Below, piece by piece: positions 8,969-20,000 of a stretch of 64,000 nt of DNA. The position numbers and the translations under genes are program-made. Source of the stretch: Thermodesulfobacteriota bacterium (GTDB lineage: Bacteria; Desulfobacterota; Desulfobacteria; Desulfobacterales; JAUWMJ01); assembly GCA_034189135.1 (NCBI GenBank), contig JAXHVO010000103.1, positions 26,739-90,738 of the forward strand. The letters are read 5' to 3'. Numbering within the stretch: the first letter of the stretch is position 1; each line of letters begins with the position of its first letter. Under the pieces are notes generated by a model that saw only the letters and a list, made by a program, of their open reading frames with translations, had not been told where the DNA came from and did no database searches.

Positions 8969-9946
8969 TCAATATCGTATCCGCGGGTCAAGGTAGGCGT
9001 AAAGGGTGTCCACCACCAAATTGGAAACAAGAACCACGATGGCAATAAGCAGGAAACAGGCCTGGGCCAGAGGGTAATCGTTCTGGCTTACTGACATCAC
9101 AAGCTCCCTGCCTATGCCTGGCCAGGTAAAAACTGTTTCAGTAAGGGCGCCCCCGTTAATGGAAAAGGCCAGACTAAGGCCCACACTTGTCACCACAGGC
9201 AAGGCCGCATTGGGTGCGGCATGATGGTTTCGAATCACCTTTTCCGGGAGACCCTTGGCCCTTCCGGTCAGTATATAATCTTCTTTAAGCGTTTCCAGCA
9301 TACTGCTGCGCATGATCAACAGATAGGAGCCGAAATGTACCAGAAAAAGGGTGGTCAGGGGAAGAATCATATGGTGGATCACATCAAAAAGCTTGGTAAA
9401 GATACCGGCATCCGGGTCAAGCCATATCTCCTCTGAGAGCATACCCGTGATGGGAAACCAGTCCATCTTGTATGCAAACACCCAGATCAGGATCAGGCCT
9501 AACCATGGAAGAAAAACAGTATGGGTGACCAATGCACCGATGGTCATTACCGTATCGGTGGTTTCACCCTTGTGCCACGATGCAATTTTGCCCAAAAATA
9601 CACCGACCAGGGCGGCCAGGATAATGGATGTGGTAAATAACAAAATGGTATTGGGCAACCGATCCCATATAATTTCAATTACCGGTTGACCGTAATGAAA
9701 GGACTCACCAAAATTACCGGTGAAAAAGTTTTTCACATAATAGAGATATTGCATCCCCAGGGGTTTATCGAGTCCCAGTTGGGAGATAAGGTATTCCGCA
9801 TCCTCCGGCGTCATATCCGGATCTACCATTCTTGAAACAGGATCTCCGGGGGCCAGCCGGAAAAGCAAAAACAGGACCGTAATGATCACAAAAAAAATAA
9901 TGCTAATCTGAATCAGTCGTCGGCTGATATATTTCCACAATTCCAT
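8969..9946 (-). CDS. oppB: Oligopeptide ABC transporter permease OppB/DppB-like
   Basis: Inner-membrane permease with six predicted TM segments. N-terminal SRRLIQISIIFFVIITVLF and the motif FRLAPGDPV are typical of OppB; the coupling loop reads ILTGRAKGLPEKVIRNH. C-terminal DTLYAYLDPRIRY is the family ending. I start at ATG 9946 (MELWKYIS). It pairs with OppC to form the channel. It lies about 55 bp downstream of oppA. Confidence 0.92.
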   Translation of the reverse strand: MELWKYISRRLIQISIIFFVIITVLFLLFRLAPGDPVSRMVDPDMTPEDAEYLISQLGLDKPLGMQYLYYVKNFFTGNFGESFHYGQPVIEIIWDRLPNTILLFTTSIILAALVGVFLGKIASWHKGETTDTVMTIGALVTHTVFLPWLGLILIWVFAYKMDWFPITGMLSEEIWLDPDAGIFTKLFDVIHHMILPLTTLFLVHFGSYLLIMRSSMLETLKEDYILTGRAKGLPEKVIRNHHAAPNAALPVVTSVGLSLAFSINGGALTETVFTWPGIGRELVMSVSQNDYPLAQACFLLIAIVVLVSNLVVDTLYAYLDPRIRY

Positions 9947-10001
9947 GTTAGGGGACACCTATCCACTGAAATAAGGTTGATTTATTTTAGGATCACCTGC
10001 C

Positions 10002-11735
10002 CTATTTTGCTTTAAGCTCACAAAATGACCAGAGATTCCCAATTCCTTCAAGCGTTTCCACCCACCCGGTGAATTTATCCTCTCGCACCGCCTCAATCAA
10101 ATCCGGAGTATACAGAGGAATGTAGGGCACATCACGTAAAATAATCCTTTGCATTTCCTTAATCAATTTCCGCCGCTTCTCCTTATCCATGGTTGCAGCA
10201 GATTCATCAGCAATTCTGTCAAAATCAAGATTGTGGTACCCGGCTTTGTTGCCACCTCGCTTTTTGTCCTGTCCTGAATGGAAAAACTTTCTCATCCAGT
10301 CCGGATCAATATCCAGCCTTCCATAGCCCAGTATAAAGGCATCAAAATCATGCTGAGATTTGACCTTTTGGAGTAAAGCTCCCATAGCCATCGGCTTGGC
10401 TGAGACAGGAATGCCTATTTCTTTGAGCCATTCCTGAATAATTATCCCGCTCATGGCCCGAAGTGGATCATAGTCAGCAGGTGGAGTTAAAATACTGAAT
10501 TTTTTCATCGGTTCTCCGTTTGGAAGCCGGATTTCCTGGCCCTTGACCAACTTCCCTGCCTCATTCACCGGTGGTACTTTCCAGGTATACCCTGTCTTTT
10601 TCAGAATCTCATAGGCCTTTTTGATCCTCTCCTCCCGGCTAATCCCTTCGCCGTAGCGGGGCAAATCACTACAGAGCCAGAACTTGTTGCCGGGTGGTAT
10701 GACAGAATTCATCCGGGTCGCGTGCCCCTGTACAATACGAGTAATGATAAAGTCTTTGTCAATAAGTACGGCAATGGCCCGCCTGAGGTTCACGTCGCTA
10801 AAAGGCAGTTTTCTGAGATTGAAACCCCAGTAGTAAAGGGCACTTCTTTCGTTAGAAAACAGCCTTATTCCAGGTACTTTTTTAAGGTCCTCAAGATACC
10901 CTGCCTGAATGCCCCACCAGAACATGTCCATGGTTCCTTTTTTCAGGGCGAGGATGGCGGCATCAGACGTGCCGAAAAATTTGAAAATAATCCCGCTAAT
11001 GTTAGGGCCCAGCATTCGGCCGTCTATGTTATGACCGGTTCCGAAAAAGTGTTTATTTTTCTGGACAAAAAGAAATGCCCCCTGACGCCACTGCTTCAAT
11101 ACAAAAGGCCCCGTGCCCACCGGCTTTTTTATCTTGTAATTTTGTAATGTGGTGAGAGGCTTTTCGCTGTTTCTGGCTTTTTCAACCACCGGCGCCCACT
11201 CTTTTTTTTGCACGATGGGGGAAGTCAGCGTTCGGGTGGTAAAAACAGCCATCGGTTTCTCAAGATAGAATATAACGGTGCGTTTATCGGGGGTTTCGAT
11301 CTTTTTAATGAACTTCCACCTGGCTCGGTACCTGGGTACCTTGAATTCTTTTATGAGTCGTCCGGTAAACGCCACATCCTCGGAGGTAAATTCGGAGCCG
11401 TCTGACCACTTGGCCGGTCTTAGCTCTACGGTATATGAAATGGTCGATTCATCATACACAGGTTTTTTTTCAGCCAGCCACGGAACAAGCTCCAATGTGT
11501 CGGGATCCCGTATATAAAGACGCTGGTACATCAGTGAGAGGACCCTGCCGGACCATTTGTCACTGGCCAGCCAGATATTGAGTGTCTTGGGTTCATCCAT
11601 CAGACCGATTTTAAGGATGCCAGCGGCACTGGCACTGGAAGCTGAAAACCCTGAACCGATCATACAAATCAGGACAAATACCAAAAACCGTATCACTCTA
11701 AAGAAGGATTTTCCCCAAAAACAGGTCAGGATCAT
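10002..11735 (-). CDS. oppA: Extracellular solute-binding protein, family 5 (OppA-like)
   Basis: Periplasmic receptor that captures peptides for OppBCDF. The N-terminus is a signal peptide (VIRFLVFVLICMIGSGF, then SSASAAG). SBP_bac_5 features include GLMDEPKTLNIW, SLMYQRLYIRD, PVGTGPFVLKQW and LRRAIAVLIDKD. The start ATG 11735 shares one base with the gshB stop (TGATG) and follows GGAG, so translation is coupled to the ligase gene upstream. That coupling suggests the transported compound belongs to the same pathway as the ligase. Confidence 0.92.
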   Translation of the reverse strand: MILTCFWGKSFFRVIRFLVFVLICMIGSGFSASSASAAGILKIGLMDEPKTLNIWLASDKWSGRVLSLMYQRLYIRDPDTLELVPWLAEKKPVYDESTISYTVELRPAKWSDGSEFTSEDVAFTGRLIKEFKVPRYRARWKFIKKIETPDKRTVIFYLEKPMAVFTTRTLTSPIVQKKEWAPVVEKARNSEKPLTTLQNYKIKKPVGTGPFVLKQWRQGAFLFVQKNKHFFGTGHNIDGRMLGPNISGIIFKFFGTSDAAILALKKGTMDMFWWGIQAGYLEDLKKVPGIRLFSNERSALYYWGFNLRKLPFSDVNLRRAIAVLIDKDFIITRIVQGHATRMNSVIPPGNKFWLCSDLPRYGEGISREERIKKAYEILKKTGYTWKVPPVNEAGKLVKGQEIRLPNGEPMKKFSILTPPADYDPLRAMSGIIIQEWLKEIGIPVSAKPMAMGALLQKVKSQHDFDAFILGYGRLDIDPDWMRKFFHSGQDKKRGGNKAGYHNLDFDRIADESAATMDKEKRRKLIKEMQRIILRDVPYIPLYTPDLIEAVREDKFTGWVETLEGIGNLWSFCELKAK

Positions 11736-12739
11736 CAATTTAGCTCCTTTTTCCTTTGGCGCTCTTTTACTTTCTGTTCAATAAAATCAATAACTTTAGC
11801 TTCGAGCTTTACATTATTCAGCCGATTGATGCGGGGAATTCCCCCCGGGCTGACACAGTTGATTTCCACCAGTTTATCCCTGAGCACATCGACACCGACA
11901 AAATAAAGCCCGTCTTCAACCAGCCGGTCTTTGATGGCCACACAGATTTCTCTCTCCTTGGGGGTTATATCATGTTTATATGCTCTGGCGCCGGCATGGA
12001 TATTGGTTCTAAAGTCACCTTCTCGGGGTTTTCTTGTCATGGCCCCGAGGATTTCCCCGTTCAGCAGAAGGATTCTTACATCCCCCCCCCTTTGAGCCCC
12101 ATCTATGTATTCCTGAACCATGATCGGATCTCTTTCCGGGTAGGCTTGATATGCCCTTACATAATAATTAATCAGTGAATTCAGATTGTCACGATCCCGA
12201 ATACTAACCTTAATGACCCCTTCACCGCCGTATCTCTGTAAAGGCTTCACTACCATCGCCCCTCCGAAATCATAAATAATCTTCCTGAGACGCGCCGGAT
12301 CTCTGGAAACATGGGTTTCCGGTATGATATCAGGAAAGTTGAGGGTGTAAAGCTTGCTGTTGCCAAGAATCTGCCCGGTGGTACTGTTTATCATAAACAC
12401 CTTATCGTTTACCGGCGCTAGGAATTCCATGGTCTGGTATATCAAAGGCGGGTCCTTCCTGAGAAACAGGGCGTCAAGATCGGTAACGGTTTCAAAAATA
12501 AGCTCCTCTTTTTTGGTGCAGCTTATTAGAGAACGCCAGTATTTTTTCATGGAGAGATCGGGAGGCACCGTGATGTTGCGCATTCTTGCCACAACCTCAT
12601 CCTTACGGATGTAAACATCATGGGGCTCGAGAAAATAGACGGTATGCCCTCTCTGATTGCACTCGTACATCAAATAACTGGTGGTCTCATTCACCGGGTC
12701 GATTGACTCCAAACTATCCATTAGATAAGCGATTCTCAT
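11735..12739 (-). CDS. gshB: Glutathione synthetase-like ATP-grasp ligase
   Basis: ATP-grasp enzyme that would join a carboxyl-activated peptide to an amine. The N-terminus MRIAYLMDSLESIDPVNETT matches the GshB start. The GshB-type ATP-grasp core follows: VVKPLQRYGGEGV, GGDVRILLLNGEILGAM, GDFRTNIHAGA, LYFVGVDVL and EINCVSPGGI. About 334 aa. ATG 12739 is chosen because GGGAGG is placed correctly; the longer frame adds 17 unlikely residues. No gshA is visible, so the real substrate may be another small peptide. It leads the oppABCDF genes and follows a second ATP-grasp gene. Confidence 0.85.
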   Translation of the reverse strand: MRIAYLMDSLESIDPVNETTSYLMYECNQRGHTVYFLEPHDVYIRKDEVVARMRNITVPPDLSMKKYWRSLISCTKKEELIFETVTDLDALFLRKDPPLIYQTMEFLAPVNDKVFMINSTTGQILGNSKLYTLNFPDIIPETHVSRDPARLRKIIYDFGGAMVVKPLQRYGGEGVIKVSIRDRDNLNSLINYYVRAYQAYPERDPIMVQEYIDGAQRGGDVRILLLNGEILGAMTRKPREGDFRTNIHAGARAYKHDITPKEREICVAIKDRLVEDGLYFVGVDVLRDKLVEINCVSPGGIPRINRLNNVKLEAKVIDFIEQKVKERQRKKELN

Positions 12740-12975
12740 AATCCTCCCTAAGGGCTTACAAGCATACGATTGAAACCGTAAACTCACCACAGGTCTTTAA
12801 TGTATTAGAAAACCTTTCTGACCGCCTCAACAGAGGAAGCTCAATCCCTTTTGGCTAAGCTCTCATAGCATAGCTGATTTGATAAGGCAATGATCATCAG
12901 GCAAACGACAACGCTATGCAAAGCATCCACACCCGAAGGGCGTGTTTTAGTAACGTAAGAATTCATGAACGGGTA

Positions 12976-14100
12976 TCACTTTTCCAGCTTGCCTTTAATG
13001 GTTTGCACCAGGTCGTCCCGACCGCGTTGTTTTAACCGGGGAAGTATTGCCTGGTAAAACGGCGCCCTGTGTCTGATGGTTATGTCAAAACCTGAAAAAA
13101 GTTCAGGAGAAACATCATTTTCCACAAATGCCCGGGTTTTGTGGAGAGCCCCAATGGACACAAGTTCAGTCATGGTTCGCACACATTTTTCGCATCTTCC
13201 GCAGTTCAATCTATCTTTTACATTTGCCAGGCACACTCTGAAATTCTGAAAAGCCACATCCCAATCGGCCACTATGTTTAATTTATCCAGCCTCGATAGC
13301 GGAAGATCTGTGTGTTTGATTCTCAAATCAAAGCTGGAATACTCCGGGTCAAGGAGCGGATGCGAACCGCATGGAGCCAGATTGGGTATATCATAGGATG
13401 AAGCAATGTTCACCAAACCGAGTCTTGCATCAAAGGTGTGGGCCACTGCAGCAAGAACCGCCCCGAAAAACTTATTCAGCCAGAGGTCCCGCTCATCACA
13501 CAAATGCCTGATATTGGTATAAACCGGAATAAGGGTCACATCGGCATCTTCCGCCACCAGGGACATGGCGGTTTTGGCTCTTTCGAAAACGTGGTATTTC
13601 ATGCCTCTTTCAACAACCCCCCCTATATCAAATCCATGAACAAGCAGGCAATCTTTTATGGATCCGGGATGTTCCTTGGGGAAGTTCATTCTGTTGACCC
13701 GCAGCGTGGCAAGGGAGTCTATTCCTCCGGACAAAAACATCCCTGCTCGCCTCTGGTCGTTTGAGCGTCGTATAGCAGAACTGATGCCGGTTTCAATATT
13801 TAGCGGTCGGTATGCGCCATCTGACCAATATTCCATCAAAGCCATCACCGTTTTCAAGCCTTCCCGTAGTCCCGGACAAATTTCAGCTTCCAACCGGATT
13901 CTTTTTTCTCTAAAATGCATGGCGGGTATCAGACAACCGACCAGAAAAGCATGGGGGTTGCAGGAAAAGTCCCCGGCAAATTTATTTTCTGTCTCAATAT
14001 AAATTTTCCGGGCCGGTTGATCACAATCCTCCCAATCGACATCCGCGCTCACTCGCGTCAATTTTTTCCCATTCTCTGTCTTCAGGTGGGTGATACGCAT
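12976..14100 (-). CDS. PP-loop ATP pyrophosphatase (QueC/asparagine synthetase-like adenylation domain)
   Basis: The protein has a clear PP-loop, MFLSGGIDSLATL, in its first half. That loop binds ATP and adenylates a carboxyl or similar group before amide or thio-transfer. The C-terminal half has a cysteine group CLANVKDRLNCGRCEKC that could bind zinc or an Fe-S cluster, plus LAPCGSHPLLDPEYSS near the middle. ATG 14100 (MRITHLK) has AAGGGA upstream. It lies between two ATP-grasp ligase genes, so an activation step in the same pathway is likely. The substrate is unknown. There is no glutaminase domain. Confidence 0.75.
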   Translation of the reverse strand: MRITHLKTENGKKLTRVSADVDWEDCDQPARKIYIETENKFAGDFSCNPHAFLVGCLIPAMHFREKRIRLEAEICPGLREGLKTVMALMEYWSDGAYRPLNIETGISSAIRRSNDQRRAGMFLSGGIDSLATLRVNRMNFPKEHPGSIKDCLLVHGFDIGGVVERGMKYHVFERAKTAMSLVAEDADVTLIPVYTNIRHLCDERDLWLNKFFGAVLAAVAHTFDARLGLVNIASSYDIPNLAPCGSHPLLDPEYSSFDLRIKHTDLPLSRLDKLNIVADWDVAFQNFRVCLANVKDRLNCGRCEKCVRTMTELVSIGALHKTRAFVENDVSPELFSGFDITIRHRAPFYQAILPRLKQRGRDDLVQTIKGKLEK

Positions 14101-14175
14101 GGTTCGTCCCTTTTTTGCCAGCACTCAAAGGTTCAAAGCTTTCCGCTGAAACCGGAATTCCGTGTGACCTTTTTA

Positions 14176-15063
14176 TTAGCCGGCGTATCTACTGGCAACG
14201 TATTTCACAATTCTACCGGCAATGTCCAGGCCTGTAGCAGACTCCAGCCCTTTGAAGCCGGGTGAATAGTTTACCTCTATGACACTTATCATTCCATCTT
14301 TATCCATAATTAAATCCACTCCCGCAATTTCAAGACCCACTGCAGCAGTCGCCTTCAGAGCAATCTTCTCCTCTTCAGGTGACAGATCTTTCAACCGACT
14401 CTCTTTGCTCAGATGGAAGTTAGCCCTGAAGTCTCCCCCACTGGGCCTCAGCTCCATGGCTCCGACGGCCTTCCCGCCCACAACCATAACACGTATGTCC
14501 CGACGGCCGCCAGGAGGAATAAAACGCTGTACCAACAGGCCTTTTCTCCTGTCCAGGTGGCGGCGAACAACCCGCTTTTGGTCCTCTTTCGTCTCTACCA
14601 GGACAATCCCTTCTCCCTGCCTGCCGCTGACCTGCTTGGCCACTACAGGATATCCCCCCAGTTGCTCAACGGCCGTCTGAAAACCTTCGGGTGCGTTAAT
14701 AAACACCGTTTCAGGAACATAAATCCGTGACGCAGTCAGGGCCTGCAAGGTAAGAAATTTGTTTTTGGTCAGGAGTATGGATTCCAGGTCGTTTACCAAA
14801 GCAATCCCCATAAGGCTGAAATGCCGTATCAAAGACAGGCAGGAATCCCCTATGGTGGCACCCTGGCGTGGCAAAACTACATCAGGAGGTTTCATATCCT
14901 TGCCACCGGCAAGGCTATATTTACCGCCTTTAAGCACAGGCCACACCTTATAAGGGTGGACAAGGGTTATCCGGTGGCCCTGTTCAGCAGCCGCTTCTGC
15001 TAACCGTCTGTTGGGATGATAATCACGATCCCTGACTGAAATGATTCCTAGGTTCATAACCAT
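14176..15063 (-). CDS. RimK-like ATP-grasp ligase
   Basis: ATP-grasp carboxylate-amine ligase of the RimK/LysX group, 295 aa. Seen are GYPVVAKQVSGRQGEGIVLV (ATP-binding), VQRFIPPGGRRDIRVMVVGG, GAMELRPSGGDFRANFH and the metal-binding segment VIEVNYSPGFKGLE. Such enzymes add amino acids (often glutamate) to peptides or small acceptors. Two starts, ATG 15063 and 15057, are equally possible; no strong ribosome site is seen. It lies between the GNAT-fusion gene and the PP-loop gene, all on one strand. Confidence 0.85.
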   Translation of the reverse strand: MVMNLGIISVRDRDYHPNRRLAEAAAEQGHRITLVHPYKVWPVLKGGKYSLAGGKDMKPPDVVLPRQGATIGDSCLSLIRHFSLMGIALVNDLESILLTKNKFLTLQALTASRIYVPETVFINAPEGFQTAVEQLGGYPVVAKQVSGRQGEGIVLVETKEDQKRVVRRHLDRRKGLLVQRFIPPGGRRDIRVMVVGGKAVGAMELRPSGGDFRANFHLSKESRLKDLSPEEEKIALKATAAVGLEIAGVDLIMDKDGMISVIEVNYSPGFKGLESATGLDIAGRIVKYVASRYAG

Positions 15064-15081
15064 AACTATTGGTTTGAATAC

Positions 15082-17076
15082 TTAAAGCATCCCTTCCGGT
15101 ATCCAGACTCCCACCTCTTTGTTCAGGGTCTGGCTGTAAAAGGTGGCCACTCGCTTTGTTTTATTACGCAGGGCAATCTTCTGAGTGGCCACATTATCCT
15201 CACCGATAATCGAAAAAAGCTTTCTGTTTCCGATTCTTTCGGTCAGACCCTCCAGGAGCTTGGTACCTATTCCCATGCCTCGATATTCGGGCCTAACCGA
15301 TGTATAGCCACGCTCCAGATATTGACTGAGATCAAGACCTGACTTTCTGTTGACCGCCTCCACATACTCGAGTCTGGGATGTTTCAAGCTGGAATTTCCC
15401 ACGATCACATCGTGTTCAAGGACATAACCGATCAAAAAGGCCCGCTCGAGATTGTACCTGACCCACTTCGTTCCCACCGATCCCCCAGCTTCTACCAATC
15501 GGCAGATTTCGTCCAGGTATCCCGGTGGAAGCTCCCCGGGCTTAACAAAATGGTAAACCATTTTCTCTCCCAGATGGTAGACCGAGACTCCATCTTCCTC
15601 TACCCGCCACTGAGTTACCTTTTTGACACCATATCTGTCCACATAAAGCAGCAGATAGGCCGGATCATTCAGTCCGCTCCAAAAAGATCTGCCGGGTAAT
15701 GGGGCAACCTGAGTGTAAGCCGCTGGTGTTTCTTTATTCTGATCAATTGGGCTTTCAAAGGGTGACGCAGAGGAAATAAGGCGGCCCCAGGAATGGACAA
15801 TGTTGGGATTGAATCCCAGAAAACGCATCAGTTCCCGGATCAGGGTCCTCTTCGATCTTGGTGGAATCATTATGTGATTCCATATCCCCGCCCTGGAAAG
15901 GTTCCACAGGGACTTGGTCAGGCGTTCGAGCTGTCCGGCGGGATGGTGCCATTGTATCATCTTCAAACCGGCCTGACAGGCGGCAGCCAAATTTTCCGTG
16001 CATGCCGTGTGATCCAGCAAACATGTCAAACTCAGGCAAAAAGAAGGCGATTCACCGGCCATCTCAGCGGCCATCTCGGCCATATAGTCAGGCGTCATGC
16101 GATCGTCCGCAATTAGAAAACCATATGCTCCGGTATCCTGCGCCTGCTTTTTCAATATGTTCAATAAGTTCGCCGGGAGGATTAAACCGGTCCGGGAGTC
16201 GGTAAGTTCCTCTAAAGGCAGCATGGCTGCCGGAGCCAGATAGTCTTTTAACGGCAGACCGTTATAGTCGGGCACCGCTGATTGTTCTGAAGGGCCGCTT
16301 TCCCCGAATCTGTTGACTAACGCAACAAGCCAGCTCAGGTCGGTCTCCTGCAGCAGGCTGTCCATATAATCCGCAGCATCCCCAACTATCTTGCCATCAC
16401 CCAGCAGGGCCACATGAAGGTCAGGCCTCAGCTTTTTGGCAAAGCAAGCCATGGTCAAAGCGGCCGGTAACTGGTCCGAAACGCCTACGGTCAGAATCAT
16501 AAATTCAACATCCTGGTGGGCGATCCGCCGGGCCAGCCGCTTGCGGAAAAATGAAACAAAGGGATTCTTTTTCTCATCCTCTACAAATACCTCTACCCCG
16601 TTCCAGTCCTTCACCGCAAGGTTAGAAAAACCGTTCCATCGAACACGAGAGGGGTAAAAGGCAAGGGAGCCCAAGGCCAGTAAGTCGTTTATGTCTTTCA
16701 GGGCCACCATGCATGGTCCCGGACGATAGAAGTCTTCTGTTTTAATTATGTTGAGACTGTGGTCTGCCCCGGCAATTTTATCTTTCCAATGTCTCGGGTT
16801 TGAGTTTAGATCTTCCAGTAAAGCGGCGGTATATGAGTCAACTCCGTTATAATCCCCCCGGGTGTTTCGTTTTTCAATTACACCTATGAGACCGGTCAGA
16901 GTCTCTGAAGTAAGAAAATGGTTTATAAAAAAATCGAGATTGGCATCATATGGTTCGATACAAATTCCACTGCCAGACATGTTTCCTGCCACATGGGCCA
17001 AAACCCATGGTGGCATTGTCGGGCTGGTCACCGGTGGATGGACCAGCAGGATATTAGCCGTCGCTCTCGTTTTCAT
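15082..17076 (-). CDS. B12/radical-SAM-like protein lacking the cluster motif, fused to GNAT acetyltransferase
   Basis: The N-terminal 250 residues look like the B12-binding part of B12-radical SAM enzymes (ILLVHPPVTSPTMPPW, LRPDLHVALLGDG). Family members then run PDYxGLPLxxYL...LPL into a CxxxCxxC cluster loop. Here PDYNGLPLKDYLAPAAMLPL is followed by EELTDSRTGLILPANLL, with no cysteine triad. The C-terminal 150 residues are a GNAT domain (VRPEYRGMGIGTKLLEGL). The start overlaps the upstream gene by 23 bp. I infer a former radical SAM scaffold kept for binding, with acetyltransferase activity. Confidence 0.65.
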   Translation of the reverse strand: MKTRATANILLVHPPVTSPTMPPWVLAHVAGNMSGSGICIEPYDANLDFFINHFLTSETLTGLIGVIEKRNTRGDYNGVDSYTAALLEDLNSNPRHWKDKIAGADHSLNIIKTEDFYRPGPCMVALKDINDLLALGSLAFYPSRVRWNGFSNLAVKDWNGVEVFVEDEKKNPFVSFFRKRLARRIAHQDVEFMILTVGVSDQLPAALTMACFAKKLRPDLHVALLGDGKIVGDAADYMDSLLQETDLSWLVALVNRFGESGPSEQSAVPDYNGLPLKDYLAPAAMLPLEELTDSRTGLILPANLLNILKKQAQDTGAYGFLIADDRMTPDYMAEMAAEMAGESPSFCLSLTCLLDHTACTENLAAACQAGLKMIQWHHPAGQLERLTKSLWNLSRAGIWNHIMIPPRSKRTLIRELMRFLGFNPNIVHSWGRLISSASPFESPIDQNKETPAAYTQVAPLPGRSFWSGLNDPAYLLLYVDRYGVKKVTQWRVEEDGVSVYHLGEKMVYHFVKPGELPPGYLDEICRLVEAGGSVGTKWVRYNLERAFLIGYVLEHDVIVGNSSLKHPRLEYVEAVNRKSGLDLSQYLERGYTSVRPEYRGMGIGTKLLEGLTERIGNRKLFSIIGEDNVATQKIALRNKTKRVATFYSQTLNKEVGVWIPEGML

Positions 17077-20000
17077 AACAATTCAATTTCTCATGCGTTT
17101 TACGGAGGCGGGCACCCAACACCCGGCAAATATGAAGGGCGATCTGGGGATATTCCCTTACAATTTCGGCAAAATCCCGCTTGTTGAGCATCAAGAGGCG
17201 GGTCTGTTCTTCAGCACGGATGGTCGCAGAACGCGGTATGTCTTCAAAAAGAGCCATTTCACCGAAATAATCTCCAACGCTGATGCGGTCAAGTTCAATC
17301 TCATGGTCTTTCGCCTGGCCTTTATTGACAGACACTTCGCCGTCAATAATAAGATACATGATCTCTCCGGGTTCACCCTCTTTGATCACCGTCTCTCCGG
17401 GCTGAAATACGCTCACTTCCGTCACAGATGCCACGGCTGCTAGTTCGGTAATTGAAAGCCCTTCAAATATCTGAATATTCCTTAAATGTATAATCTTGTC
17501 AGGGACACTGATTCCTGTTCCCATACCATCCTCCTTTTCTATGGGGCGAACCTGATTCAGATCAAAGACACATTGCGCCATCTGACAAACATAAATCTTA
17601 TCGGACCCGGTTAGGTTCTCAACAGCTTCCTTAACCGCCTCATCGACATCCTGATGCGAGACCAAATACAGCGTCAGAACAACCGTCACCCAGTTCTGTT
17701 TGGCTAGAAGGTGCGGATATATGGCAGTTGGATCAGAAGCAAAATTAGGCAATTTAAACTTTTTTCTGCCCACTGCCAAACACTGGGATGTAGAAAGGCC
17801 TTCCAGAAGGGGCATCATAATTTTGGATAAAGAGGAGTCTAACAAATCATCCAGGGCTTCCACACTGTTTGATCTCTGACGGAGATCGGCTGATGAAATT
17901 CCTCGCCAGATGGTCCGCATCTGACCGGAACGATCCTGTGAGGCCAGCACCCTTAACGCATTTTCCAGGCGTACTTTACTTTTTTGCTCCAGGTGATCCA
18001 AAAGCAAGTCTCTCTCGTGACTCACCGGAAGAAGGCGTACGGTTTCTGCCTCAGCCATGTTTCGGTAACTTCTTTCAAGCTGAAAACGAGCGGCCCGAAA
18101 CACATCCAAATCCTTTATGTCCATTGATTCCAGTAAATAAAAAAGGCCATCCCGGACCTTACGTCGTGGTATGATAAGGGATTCAACCAGCAGTTGGGCG
18201 TTCTGGTAGGAAGAACTTTCAAGCTTGTGTTTTGCTTTTTCATGGACGCGATTTGACGGATCGTTCAAAAGGGCAATAACTGCTCGCAAATCGTCATCAT
18301 CCTCTATTTCAAAAGCCTCCAGGGCTTCCATGCGTACGGATTCCATGGTATGGGAAAGATAATTACCAACAAAAGCATTGCTTTCGGAAGCCCCAAGCCG
18401 GTTAAGGCCTGCCAGGATAAATGATAGGATGGGGTCATTTTTTTGTTCGCCCAGCATGTTTTTCAACCGGGGAATGTACGTATCCTCTCCGGACTCTCCG
18501 GCTGCAATGACCCCTGCCCTTCTCTCGGCAATATCATCCTCATCGAGCCAGGTATCAATCATTTCCCGGTACTTTTCCGGAACTTGATGATAAAGGCCTG
18601 CGGCCGCATAGGCCTTGACTTCAGGATATTTTGCGGTTTTAAAGACTTCCGTTTCAAAATCGGATGAGAGCTTGGAATCCAGCCGGTTCGCGGCTTTGGC
18701 AAGGGCAACCATGAGGTCCGGACTGCCCGGTTCGGCCAATTCCTTAAATACCCGGATAGCCTCATCCCCTGCCTGCGGCGAAAGCATAGAAAGAAGTTCT
18801 ATTTGGATCATGGTCCCCTGGTTTTTAAGGGTGGAAAGAATATAGCCATCCAGCCCTTGCACCTCCAGCGACTTGAGCAAACGGGCATACCACAGGCAGT
18901 CATTATCTTTGGCAGACAAAAAGGCCTGAACCAATTGGTTCTGCACTTTTTTGTCATTGAAGACATGGCCGACGTCCTTTTCTTCCATGGACTTGAGGTC
19001 CAGCATATTTCTGGATATCAAGTCGAGCAGAATTTTCGAGTATCCTCTCTTGAGGAAAAAAGTGGTGATGATCCACCCCGCCACAAAGATCATCGCTACC
19101 ACAGAAAGATACCTGGGATGGACGAGTCCCTCCGAAAACATGATGAATCCCGCACCCATCAGTACTCCAATCCGCACCACGGTCCCCCGTAAAAACGGCC
19201 TGATCACATTCCGATATGATTCCGGGAAAAGACCCATCAGGATGTTGGTGGCAGGGACATTCATGGTGGTTCTCAAAACATTGGTGGATATCCTTGCATA
19301 CATGGCCGAAAAAATATCAAAGCGCAGCAAAAAAGCGATGAAGGCAAACATATAGTTAATGGGATGAAACATAAGAGCAACCGGCAGTCCCCATCGGCCG
19401 TAAAGTTTTCCGATAAACAAAAGAATAACCAGGCTGATAATATTTAGAATGCCCCTGAAATAGCCAAAAAACTCGATCATGGTCCTTTCATTACCAAATG
19501 ACTGATCAACTGCATAATTGAACTGGTAATTTATGATGGGGATAACGATATTGGGCATGAGGGTCAGCATAATCAGGATTTTAACCAGCCTGGATTCTCT
19601 GATAAGAGGAATCACCTTCTTAAATTCTTCAATGATAGAAGTGCGTGATTTTCTTTTTGGGGGAACCTTGTCCGATAGCAGCAAAGTCGGAAAATGAACC
19701 CTCATGCTTTTCACGGTAATCGCACCCAGTAAAGTCGTGCCAAGATAGGCCAGCATCAGATTGTCCATAGATATGGTCTTGGCCAGAAAAGGGGTGGCAA
19801 AACTGCCAATGACGCCTCCTAAGACTCCACCAGCCGTGATCAGCGGAAACAGGCGCTTGGACTGCCTGGTATTGAAGAGATCGTTGGCCAGGTTCCAGAA
19901 AACAAGTCCGAGCAAAACCTCATATTGGGCCTTTAAGATAAACAGCATGGGGTATAGAATATCGATGTCCAGAGGAATAATCAGACGGAGCCCTGCCACA

